DNA of 64,000 bases from Poriferisodalis sp965208925 (GTDB lineage Bacteria; Actinomycetota; Acidimicrobiia; Acidimicrobiales; Poriferisodalaceae): NCBI RefSeq assembly GCF_965208925.1, contig NZ_OZ242364.1, forward strand, positions 3,038,001-3,102,000. The letters run 5' to 3'. The translations under genes and the position numbers were made by a program. Numbering within the stretch: the first letter of the stretch is position 1; every line of letters begins with the position of its first letter. The notes under the pieces are model-generated. The model saw nothing but the letters and a program-made list of their open reading frames with translations, was not told the DNA's origin and did no database searches. Below are positions 23,993 through 31,827 of this stretch, piece after piece.

Positions 23993-25441
23993 TTACCTTC
24001 GCAGATCGACGTGGCGGCCGATGACGTTGCGGGTCACGGTGGCCACATCGTCGTGCTCGAGGCCGTAGGCCCAGTCGGTGCAGCCGGTGGTGAAGACCTC
24101 GCCGCGGCCCCGCTCGAACCATCCCATCACCGCTGCGCCGTGCTCGAAGCGTGCCCGGTTCTCCGGGGTGTCACCGCCGCCGAGGCGCTCGGTCACCCAG
24201 TTGAGCTCGCCGACGTAGGTGTCGGGCATCCCGGGCGGGGCATCGGCGGTCTCCCACAAGCGTGCCGGCGCAGTGCCGAGCACCTCGAAGTTCGCGGGCG
24301 TGCCCGCTGATCCGACTGCCACCGGCAGACCGTCCACCAGGGCCAGCTCACAGCCGTCGCACTCGTAACCCACCACGACCGGTTCGCCGCCCAGCACATC
24401 GCCTGCCATCAACCGCAGACCGTCGAAGGCCCAGTGATCCGGCCGCCAAATGCTGTAACCGCCCGAGCCCTTCGGTGCCCTGCGGGTGTGCGCGTAGCCG
24501 CCACGGGTGAAGGTGACCCCGGTCATCTCGGACTCGGGACGGCCGGTGAGCGGGTCGCTCCACATGGTCGAGACGGTGTGTTGGGCATCGGTTCCCATCA
24601 CCGGATCGAGTTCGAAGTCCAGCTTGTAGCCGATCACCCGATCGTCGGCACCGAAACGGACCTGCCAGAACGCCGTGTTGCCCGAGAAGAAAGCTGCCGC
24701 GCCGCCCGCCTCGATCCACTCCTCGACCTGGTCGCGCATGGCCGCTGACCAGTACTCGTCATGGCCGACGCTGATGTAGAGGCGTCGACCGTCCAGCAGG
24801 TCCGGGCGGGAGTGCAGGTCGAGGCTGGTCGCGTAGTCCAGCGCTACACCGTTGCGCTCAGCCCAGCTCACGAAGAGCCGTTCCCAGTTTGCCCATCCCG
24901 CTGCACCCGACCAGTACGAGTAGGTGTCGAAGTACTCGTTGACCTCAGGTCGAGGCAGCTGCGGGAAGCGGGCGACGCGATAGCGGTGCGGGTCGGGCTT
25001 GTCCAGGAAGCCGCGCGGCAGCGGCCGGTGCTGGGACGACTCGTGACCGCCGGTGTAGAAGCTGGGCCCGCCCCAGTCGTTGTACGCAGACCAGGTCGAG
25101 GTGGACAGCACCAGCAGCGTCTCGGTGGGCTCAGCGGCGCGCACCACGAAGAACGCTTCGGCAACCTCGCCGTCGCTGGCCGTCAGCCGGACGAGGTAGA
25201 AGCCAGGCGGCCACGCGGGGTCGATCTGCATCGAGAGCGACGGGCTCCAGCCGCAACCTTCAGTGGCACAGTTGTCAGGGACCGGCTGCTCGACGACCGC
25301 CAAGTCCCATGTCCCGACAAGTAGCTCGGAGGCACCGATCCGCAGCACCTCCACCCGGCAGGAGCCGCCGGTGGCGCTGACCATCAGGTCGACGGTGTCC
25401 CCGGCGGCGCCGCTCTGCGGCCAGCAGTATCCCGCGATCAT
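23993..25441 (-). CDS. N,N-dimethylformamidase large-subunit-like protein
   Basis: 482 residues. An N-terminal beta domain of about 100 residues is followed by a long domain containing STSTWSAYNDWGGPSFY and YISVGHDEYWS. The H-D-E segment (His227, Glu229) matches the iron-ligand His and Glu of dimethylformamidase, with Tyr120 a candidate third ligand. The family includes amidohydrolases that split alkylamides. A separate small subunit, present in characterised DMFases, is not recognisable here. The gene lies 49 bases after the haloalkane dehalogenase and 5 before the carotenoid-oxygenase gene. Actual substrate unknown. Confidence 0.75.
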   Translation of the reverse strand: MIAGYCWPQSGAAGDTVDLMVSATGGSCRVEVLRIGASELLVGTWDLAVVEQPVPDNCATEGCGWSPSLSMQIDPAWPPGFYLVRLTASDGEVAEAFFVVRAAEPTETLLVLSTSTWSAYNDWGGPSFYTGGHESSQHRPLPRGFLDKPDPHRYRVARFPQLPRPEVNEYFDTYSYWSGAAGWANWERLFVSWAERNGVALDYATSLDLHSRPDLLDGRRLYISVGHDEYWSAAMRDQVEEWIEAGGAAAFFSGNTAFWQVRFGADDRVIGYKLDFELDPVMGTDAQHTVSTMWSDPLTGRPESEMTGVTFTRGGYAHTRRAPKGSGGYSIWRPDHWAFDGLRLMAGDVLGGEPVVVGYECDGCELALVDGLPVAVGSAGTPANFEVLGTAPARLWETADAPPGMPDTYVGELNWVTERLGGGDTPENRARFEHGAAVMGWFERGRGEVFTTGCTDWAYGLEHDDVATVTRNVIGRHVDLRR

Positions 25442-25490
25442 GCGGCGACCGTAGTTGGCTCGTCCCCGCGGCAGCGGGGTGCAGGTGCCC

Positions 25491-26399
25491 TCAGTTGGCG
25501 TCGATGAAGTCGATCAGCACTTGCGCCAACTCGGGACCCTTGTCTTCCTGCAGGAAGTGAGCTGCGCCCTCGATGGTGACGTGCGCCTGGTCGTGCGTAC
25601 CGGGCACCACCTGACGGAACGGCTTGTCGGCACCCGCAGTCACCGGATCCTGGTCGCTGAAGCAGCACAGGAAGGGCTTGTCGAACTGCTGCAGCACTCC
25701 CCACGCGTCCCGATTGGGCTGGGCTTCGGGGTCGTCGGGCGAGGTGCAGACGAACGACGGCCAGATGCGAGCGCCGGACTTGTACGAGTCGTCCGGGAAG
25801 GGAGCGTCGTAGGCAGCCACCGCCTCGGGCTCGAGATCGGTGAGGCAGCCTCCGTTGACGATGTCGCCGATCGGGAACACCGGTGAGGTCTGGGAGAACT
25901 TCTGCCATGCCATGAACGCATCGCTGGGCGGGCGGTCTCCCGTGGGCAGGCCCGTGTTGGAGATGGCCACACGGGCGAACCGCTCGGGTTGGGCGGTGAC
26001 GAGCCGCAAGCCGATGAGCCCGCCCCAGTCCTGCCCGAAGAACGTGATCTCGCTCAGGTCAAGGGCATCGAAGACCAAGCTGGACATCCACGTCACATGG
26101 CGGGCGTAGCTGTAGTCGGACTGCTCTGCGGGCTTGTCGCTGCGGCCGAAGCCGACCTGATCCGGCACGATCACCCGATGGCCCGCGTCGGCCAGCGGCC
26201 GGATCATGTGCCGGTACAGGTACGCCCACGACGGCTCGCCGTGCAGCAGCAGCACCGGGTCGGCATCGGGCGGTCCCTCGTCGATGTAGTGGACGCGCAG
26301 CGAACCGCCCTCGCCATCGGGAATGTCTGCGTAGTGGGGCTCGAAGTCGTACCCCGGAAGATCGGCGAAGCGCTCGTCGGGCGTTCGAAGGGTCTTCAT
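25491..26399 (-). CDS. Haloalkane dehalogenase (alpha/beta hydrolase)
   Basis: 302 residues. The nucleophile elbow is G-Q-D-W-G-G with Asp124 and Trp125, the same numbering as in DhlA. A second halide-holding Trp lies in FMAWQKFSQ. The catalytic acid is probably in FSDQDPVT and the base is His281 in AAHFLQED. The oxyanion motif is HGEPSWAYLY. These features indicate subfamily I haloalkane dehalogenases, which replace a halogen by water without cofactor. Its ATG overlaps the previous stop (ATGA). A second homologue is at 43704-44666. Related hydrolases cannot be fully excluded, but Asp plus two Trp argues for dehalogenation. Confidence 0.85.
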   Translation of the reverse strand: MKTLRTPDERFADLPGYDFEPHYADIPDGEGGSLRVHYIDEGPPDADPVLLLHGEPSWAYLYRHMIRPLADAGHRVIVPDQVGFGRSDKPAEQSDYSYARHVTWMSSLVFDALDLSEITFFGQDWGGLIGLRLVTAQPERFARVAISNTGLPTGDRPPSDAFMAWQKFSQTSPVFPIGDIVNGGCLTDLEPEAVAAYDAPFPDDSYKSGARIWPSFVCTSPDDPEAQPNRDAWGVLQQFDKPFLCCFSDQDPVTAGADKPFRQVVPGTHDQAHVTIEGAAHFLQEDKGPELAQVLIDFIDAN

Positions 26400-26950
26400 G
26401 GTGATTGCTCCTCTTGGTCGAGTCGAGACTGGTCGAGTTCGGAGAGAACGCTGGCCGGGTCGGCGTCAGGCGGTGCAAGCAGGCGCAGGCGCGCGGTGAA
26501 TCCCAGGTAGTCCCACATGAGGTGCTCGCCGTCACGCCAGCGGCGTACCTCTATCGGCCCCGACGATCCCTCCAGACCGTGAGGGCGCAGCACATGCACG
26601 TGGTCCTCGAAGCTGGCGACAACGTGGATCTCGGTCGACTTGTCGAACTCCGCGACATCGTGCACGCCATTGCGCAGCGTGCCGTCGCAGCGCATGTCGT
26701 GGATGATGCCGGCGCCGGTCACCACTACCCGATCGGCGGCCTGCTCGATGCGCTGCACATGCCCGATGGCAGGATGGCCGGGCTGCGCAGTGCCGTGCAC
26801 GTACACCTCGGCGGTCTGCCAGAAGCCCCGCATGTCGGGCGCGCCGTCGCACAGGGGCTGGGTGCAGCCCGCCAGGATCGCTGGCGGCCACTGCGTCCAA
26901 CCCCCCGCCGGGGTGTACGCGACGGGAATCGAGTCGGCAGTCAACGTCAT
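26396..26950 (-). CDS. Hypothetical protein in the catabolic operon
   Basis: 184 residues. I do not recognise the family. The sequence looks like a beta-rich single domain: VYVHGTAQPGHPAIGHVQRI, DRVVVTGAGIIHDM, STEIHVVASFEDHVHVLRPHG and LMWDYLGFTARLR. Several His residues (in GTAQPGH, IIHDM, EDHVHVLRPH) could form a metal or catalytic site. No signal peptide. The ATG at 26950 is 11 bases after the sulfatase stop and the stop overlaps the dehalogenase ATG, so it belongs to the pathway. A lipocalin-like or cupin-like small-molecule binder would fit, without proof. Confidence 0.7.
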   Translation of the reverse strand: MTLTADSIPVAYTPAGGWTQWPPAILAGCTQPLCDGAPDMRGFWQTAEVYVHGTAQPGHPAIGHVQRIEQAADRVVVTGAGIIHDMRCDGTLRNGVHDVAEFDKSTEIHVVASFEDHVHVLRPHGLEGSSGPIEVRRWRDGEHLMWDYLGFTARLRLLAPPDADPASVLSELDQSRLDQEEQSP

Positions 26951-26961
26951 CGCCGTATCTC

Positions 26962-29244
26962 CTACTGGCGGGCCATCTCGGTGCGGGCTGCCGTCTCGGC
27001 GTCGGCTCGCGACGCGCCGCTGCGGTCGATCTCGACGGCATGCAGGGCGCCGCTGAAGGCGAAGGGCGCCTCGTACCGAGGCGACACTGCCTGCCCGTGA
27101 TCGAGACCGACGCTGGAGCCGATCGAGGAGATGATGCGCATCATGTAGGGAAGCTCTGCGCTCCCGCAGGGCTCGCCGTCGATCTCCAGCTCGATGACGC
27201 CTTCGGTACGGCTCGTGCGCCGCACCCGCGCCGCCAGGACGCAGTCGCCTGCTGGCACCTCCAGCTCGGACTCGACCACCGTGTGCTCGCCGAATGAGTT
27301 GTAGTCCGCCACCAGGCGTCTGTTCTGCACGAACACCGACATGCCCGAGTTGGCATTGCCGGTCGCCCACAGGACACCGGCGTCATCAGCACCGCGGCTC
27401 ACCTGCGCCGTGAGCTCCCACGAACGGCCTGACGGCGACGCCGAGGCCGCCGAGGGAATCGGCGACATCGGCGGGCGGTAGCGGTAGCGCCGGTTCGTCG
27501 GATGGGGCGAGTGATCATCTCGCCGGGCGACGAACAGCTCGATCATGCGGTCATCCAGCGGCAGCACGCCGTGGCGCTCGGCCTCGGCCCACCACAGGTC
27601 GATCAGCTCGTCCAGCTTGCCGGGATGGATCTCGGCAAGGTCGTTGCACTCGGACCGGTCCGATGACAGCTCGTACAACTCCCAGCGGTCGTCGTCGAAG
27701 GATTCCCCCTTGACGTGCCGCGTCACCGCCTTCCAGCACACGCCGTCCTGCTCGACCACGAGGGCGCGGGAGCCGGACTGCTCGAAGTACTGGAGCGTGT
27801 TGGTGGCCGGGGCGCCTGCGTCGGCGAGCACGGAAGCGAACGAGTTCCCGGTGACCGGCAGCTGCGCGTAGCCACGGAACACGTCAGGCGGCGCGATGCC
27901 CAAGAGTTCGTACACCGTCGGCGCCACGTCGGACACGTTCACGAACTGGTCGCGGCGGCTGCCCCGCTGGTCGGCGGCGATGCCGGCGGGCCAGTGCACC
28001 ACCAGGGGCACATGCACCCCGCCCTCGTGGGTGTTCTGCTTGTACCACTTGAAGGGGCTGTTGCCGCACTGGGCCCATCCCCACGGGTAGTTGGTGTGCG
28101 AGTTGGGCCCGCCGATGTCGTCGAGGCGGTCCATGACGTCGTCTGGGTCGTCAACGATGCCGTTGAAGTACTTCATCTCGTGCATGACCCCGAACGGTCC
28201 GCCCTCCTGGGAGGCGCCGTTGTCGGCCAGCACGATCAGGATCGTGTTGTCGAGCTGGCCCATCTGGCGCAGCCCGTCGACAAGCCGGCCGATCTGGTCG
28301 TCGGTGTGGTCCAGGAACGCGGCGAAGGCTTCCTGCAGGCGGCAGGCGAAGCGGCGATGGCTGTCGGGCAGCTCTGCCCACGGCTTCACGCCCGGGTTGC
28401 GGGGCGCGAGCTGGGTGCCTTCCGGTATGACGCCCTGCGCGAGCTGGCGCTCGTACCAGCGCTGGCGCACCACGTCCCAGCCCTCGTCGAAACGTCCCCG
28501 GTACTTGTCGAGGTACGCCTGCGGAGCCTGGTGCGGTGCGTGGGTCGCGCCGAATGGCAGGTAGGCGAAGAACGGCCGGTCGGGGCGCACGCCCTTGCTG
28601 TCGTTGATCATGCGCAGGAGCTGATCCACCAGGTCTTCGCTGAGGTGGTAGCCCTCATCGGGCCCGCCGGGCGGGTCGATGTGGTGGTTGTCGACAACCA
28701 GCTCGGGGTGGAATTGGTCGGTCTCACCTTCGAGGAAGCCGTAGAAGCGGTCGAAGCCGCGGCCCAGCGGCCACTGGTCGAACGGCCCGGCCGCGGAGAT
28801 GTCTTCGGTCGGCGCCAAGTGCCACTTCCCGCAGCAGAAGGTGGCGTAGCCCTGTGAGCCGAGCACCTCGGCCACGGTCGCCGCATGGTTGGTGATGTGG
28901 CCGAGCTGGTGCGGGAAGCCCGTCCGGTGGTTCGACACCGAGCGCATGCCCACTGCGTGCTGGGACCGTCCCGTCAGCAGTGACGCCCGGGTCGGCGAGC
29001 ACAGCGGCGTGACATGGAAGTTGGTGAACTGCAGACCGCCTGCGGCGAGCGCGTCAACGTGGGGTGTGTCGATGTCAGACCCGTAGCAGCCGAATTGGGC
29101 AAAGCCGGTGTCGTCGAGCAGCACGATCACGACGTTCGGCGCATCGGGGCCCGGGTGCGGCGACGAGGCGAAATGCGGCTCAGACTCGGCCAGCGTGCGG
29201 CCGATGCGGCCTTCGAAGGGGGCGGGTTGGATCGGATGTGTCAT
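26962..29244 (-). CDS. Sulfatase, formylglycine-dependent arylsulfatase type
   Basis: 760 residues. The modification motif CSPTRASLLTGR (Cys82) is the C-x-P-x-R signature, where Cys is converted to formylglycine. VLLDDTGFAQFGCYG contains the metal-binding Asp pair and CGKWHL the further ligands. The C-terminal third, rich in beta strands (QVSRGADDAGVLWATGNAN), looks like an additional non-catalytic domain found in long arylsulfatases. No signal peptide is evident, so action is probably cytosolic. The modifying enzyme is not in the window. The ATG at 29244 follows the hydrolase gene by 17 bases. Substrate sulfate ester unknown. Confidence 0.9.
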   Translation of the reverse strand: MTHPIQPAPFEGRIGRTLAESEPHFASSPHPGPDAPNVVIVLLDDTGFAQFGCYGSDIDTPHVDALAAGGLQFTNFHVTPLCSPTRASLLTGRSQHAVGMRSVSNHRTGFPHQLGHITNHAATVAEVLGSQGYATFCCGKWHLAPTEDISAAGPFDQWPLGRGFDRFYGFLEGETDQFHPELVVDNHHIDPPGGPDEGYHLSEDLVDQLLRMINDSKGVRPDRPFFAYLPFGATHAPHQAPQAYLDKYRGRFDEGWDVVRQRWYERQLAQGVIPEGTQLAPRNPGVKPWAELPDSHRRFACRLQEAFAAFLDHTDDQIGRLVDGLRQMGQLDNTILIVLADNGASQEGGPFGVMHEMKYFNGIVDDPDDVMDRLDDIGGPNSHTNYPWGWAQCGNSPFKWYKQNTHEGGVHVPLVVHWPAGIAADQRGSRRDQFVNVSDVAPTVYELLGIAPPDVFRGYAQLPVTGNSFASVLADAGAPATNTLQYFEQSGSRALVVEQDGVCWKAVTRHVKGESFDDDRWELYELSSDRSECNDLAEIHPGKLDELIDLWWAEAERHGVLPLDDRMIELFVARRDDHSPHPTNRRYRYRPPMSPIPSAASASPSGRSWELTAQVSRGADDAGVLWATGNANSGMSVFVQNRRLVADYNSFGEHTVVESELEVPAGDCVLAARVRRTSRTEGVIELEIDGEPCGSAELPYMMRIISSIGSSVGLDHGQAVSPRYEAPFAFSGALHAVEIDRSGASRADAETAARTEMARQ

Positions 29245-29261
29245 CGATGCTCCGATGCTCG

Positions 29262-30083
29262 TCACAGCGTGACCGTCGTGAGGTCGTCGCCGATGATCAC
29301 TTCGCCGTTGAAGTGGGCTGCAGCCAGCTCGATCCACTCCGGATACTGCTCGGGCGTGGGCGCCGGCACCATGTGGGTCAGCACGAGCCCTTTGGCGCCG
29401 GCCCGAGCCGCGGTCTGGGCTGCCTGCTCAACGTCGGAGTGGTAGTCGAGGATGTCCTGGAACATCTCGTTGGGGGTCAGCCTGACGAGGTCGCTCCTGA
29501 TAACCGTCTGGACGTAGGCATCGGCGCCTGCCGCCAACCGGTCCACGCCGTCGCATGGGACCGTGTCTCCCACAATGGCGGCCACCGCACCGTCGTGCTC
29601 GAGGCGGTACCCCAGCGTCGGTCGCACCGGCGCGTGATCGGTCGCCGCCGTGCTGATGTGAACGTCGTTGACGTCGAACGCATCGCCCGCTTCCAGCTCG
29701 GTCACCTCGACCTGTGGTTCGTTGACCAGCACGTCGTGGTGGGCGATGCGGTAGCCGATGTCGGCCTCCAGCGCACCGAGCTGGCGTTCGACGAACTGCG
29801 CCGTGCCCGGCGGGCCGTAGACATTCAGCGTTGCATTGCCCTGGCTCATCACCCAGTGGGTCGTGATCACGTCATTGAGCGCACACACGTGATCGCTGTG
29901 CAGGTGGGTGATCAGCACAGCGCTCAGGAAGACCGGCAGCGAGCCGCCGCCGGCCATGCGCATCACGGTCCCGCGGCCGGCGTCGACGAGGATGTGGGTG
30001 TCGCCTGCCTTGACCAGCGTGGATGGTCCCGCACGGTTGGCGTCGGGCAGCGGCGATCCGGTCCCGGTCAGCACGATGTCCAT
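29262..30083 (-). CDS. Metallo-beta-lactamase-fold hydrolase (RNase Z/AtsA-like)
   Basis: 273 residues. The zinc motif THLHSDH is at 59-65; a later His in STAATDHAPVRPTLGYRLEHDG, Asp in IVGDTVP and His in LTHMVPAP complete a dinuclear site. The compact layout without lactamase extras is that of the RNase Z/phosphodiesterase branch, which also includes alkyl- or arylsulfatases of the AtsA kind. Placement directly before a classic sulfatase makes an esterase or sulfatase role attractive, but tRNA 3' processing cannot be excluded from motifs alone. The ATG at 30083 is chosen because homology-like sequence begins at MDIVLTGTGSP. A palindrome lies upstream. Confidence 0.82.
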   Translation of the reverse strand: MDIVLTGTGSPLPDANRAGPSTLVKAGDTHILVDAGRGTVMRMAGGGSLPVFLSAVLITHLHSDHVCALNDVITTHWVMSQGNATLNVYGPPGTAQFVERQLGALEADIGYRIAHHDVLVNEPQVEVTELEAGDAFDVNDVHISTAATDHAPVRPTLGYRLEHDGAVAAIVGDTVPCDGVDRLAAGADAYVQTVIRSDLVRLTPNEMFQDILDYHSDVEQAAQTAARAGAKGLVLTHMVPAPTPEQYPEWIELAAAHFNGEVIIGDDLTTVTL

Positions 30084-30148
30084 GACGCACCCCTGGTTGC
30101 CGAGCTGTCCCGGCCGGACCTCGACAAGCCGGCGGCACCCTAGCATTC

Positions 30149-30171
30149 TTTTGCCAGTATTCCTGCCAAAA
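30149..30171. promoter_or_regulatory. Interrupted palindrome upstream of the hydrolase-sulfatase operon
   Basis: TTTTG at 30149-30153 mirrors CAAAA at 30167-30171, and inside them CAG (30155-30157) mirrors CTG (30163-30165), giving a 23-base near-symmetrical site. It lies 66-88 bases upstream of the ATG at 30083, in the 126-base gap after the FAD hydroxylase gene, a natural place for an operator. No regulator gene is adjacent. Confidence 0.45.
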
Positions 30172-30209
30172 CCTTGCGAGTGCCGTGGGCGTCAGCGCCG
30201 CACCAAGGT

Positions 30210-31799
30210 TCACTCGGATTCAAGCTGGAACGCCGCACGGTAGGCGTCGCAGACGGCTCCTTCTTCACCCTTCGCGAAGCGGCCGAGCAGGATGCTGTTC
30301 TCGAGCATGGCCACGTAGGACATCTCGCCGAACATCGACGCCCGTTGGCGTTCGTCCGGAATCACGAGCGCCTGCCCGATCGTCTGTGTCTGCGGATCGT
30401 CAACCGAGGCATACAGGTCGGGTCGAATCGGGCCAGGAAGGGTCTCGAGGCTGTCGAATTCCCCTGCTGCAATCGGGCCGTCGGCGATGACCTTGGCTCG
30501 CTCCGGGTGCAGCAGCGGGAGGAATGTCGCTGATCCACGTGCGGGCTCGACCCGTACACGCGGCAATAGCTTTCGCAGGCCTGCCGGAACCTCATCTGCC
30601 AGATCGAGGACACGCGCCGTCGGGGCGATCTGCGAGGTGATGTCGATTGGCTTGCCGCGTCGCAGTCGGCTGATGGTTGCGCGCACGGCATTCGCGGTGG
30701 GCGCGGTGTTGAACAGCAGCTTGCCCATCCTGAGCGCCTCTTTGATCGTGCCCTTTGTGTCCTCGAAGCACTCCGCCTGATAACGGTCGAGCAACGAGCT
30801 CGGGGCCCTGCCGGCCGCAACGAGGCCGATCTTCTGGCACAGGTTGCGGGAGTTGCGGATGCCCATGTTCAAGCCTTGCCCCAAGAAGGGCGACGTCTGG
30901 TGGGCGGCGTCGCCGCAAAGAAAGACGTTGCCGAACCGCCAGCGATCGGCGATGAGCGAGTTGAACTTGTAGATCGTGTGGCGCAGCAGCTCGGTGTGGT
31001 CAGGGTCGCAGAACGGAGCGATCAGCTCACGGATCCGCTCAGGCGACTGGATCTCCAAGATGTCATCGTCGGGATTGATCCTGAATTCCCAGCGGATGTG
31101 ATTCTCGACTCCCATTGGCAAGTACGTAGTCGGGCGTTCTTGATCGACGATCTGATAGGCGCATCCGTCGTCGCCTATGCGGTGCTCTGGTGCTGCAATG
31201 GCATCGACGACGAGGAACAGCACATTGTCGCCGAGTTGGGTCAGGCTGCCGCCGGCTTGCTTGCGCACGAAGCTGTTCGCGCCGTCGCATCCGAGCAGAT
31301 ACCCAGCGCTGAGCTCGCTCGTATCGCCGCTCTGAAGCTGCTCGATCGTGAGCTGCGCTTCGCCGTCGGTGTGCAGCTTGCGAGCGCTGCAGCCGAAATA
31401 CGCCTGGATGCCATCGTTGGCGCCGATTGCGTCTCGAAGCACTGCCTCGACTTGAGGCTGCACGAACCAGTTGCGCGTGTCGCCGACTTCGAGCGCCGTG
31501 TAGGCAAAGGGCTGGTCGAGCTTGTCCTGGTCGAGGTAGTAACCGGCGCCCGGCGTTCGCTTGAGCGAGATCCGGTCGAATTCGGCGCCCAGGATTTCTT
31601 CGAGGATCGCGCACGAGTAGGCATCGAACATGACCGCTCGCGGGTACGGGTAGGGATGCTCGTGTTCTTCGATCAGCGCCACCTCCATGCCGGAGCGGGC
31701 CAAGTGCAGGCTCGCGATGCATCCGACCGGTCCCCCGCCGACCACGATCGCGTCGTACTGTCGCCGGGCCGACAGCGTTTCTGGCACGGCCGCAACCAT
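30210..31799 (-). CDS. FAD-dependent aromatic hydroxylase-like monooxygenase
   Basis: 529 residues. The FAD-binding motif GGGPVGCIASLHLA (about 22-35), the GCDGANSFVR segment and FLCGDAAHQTSPFLGQGLNMGI are the three fingerprints of the PheA/TfdB/MhpA group of single-component flavoprotein hydroxylases. The C-terminal part is the thioredoxin-like or dimerisation region of variable function. It would hydroxylate a phenolic ring with NAD(P)H and O2. The ATG at 31799 is 28 bases from the divergent CotH start. A regulated gap separates it from the operon below, though direction and content fit a shared pathway. Confidence 0.87.
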   Translation of the reverse strand: MVAAVPETLSARRQYDAIVVGGGPVGCIASLHLARSGMEVALIEEHEHPYPYPRAVMFDAYSCAILEEILGAEFDRISLKRTPGAGYYLDQDKLDQPFAYTALEVGDTRNWFVQPQVEAVLRDAIGANDGIQAYFGCSARKLHTDGEAQLTIEQLQSGDTSELSAGYLLGCDGANSFVRKQAGGSLTQLGDNVLFLVVDAIAAPEHRIGDDGCAYQIVDQERPTTYLPMGVENHIRWEFRINPDDDILEIQSPERIRELIAPFCDPDHTELLRHTIYKFNSLIADRWRFGNVFLCGDAAHQTSPFLGQGLNMGIRNSRNLCQKIGLVAAGRAPSSLLDRYQAECFEDTKGTIKEALRMGKLLFNTAPTANAVRATISRLRRGKPIDITSQIAPTARVLDLADEVPAGLRKLLPRVRVEPARGSATFLPLLHPERAKVIADGPIAAGEFDSLETLPGPIRPDLYASVDDPQTQTIGQALVIPDERQRASMFGEMSYVAMLENSILLGRFAKGEEGAVCDAYRAAFQLESE

Positions 31800-31827
31800 A
31801 AACGGCCCCTGTGACCGGCGAAGTGAG

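Noticed and set aside
27715..28857. Long plus-strand open frame opposite the sulfatase
   Set aside because: It is the complement of a gene with clear motifs (CSPTR, GKWHL), is Val/His/Gly-rich and has no recognisable domain. High GC keeps opposite frames open.
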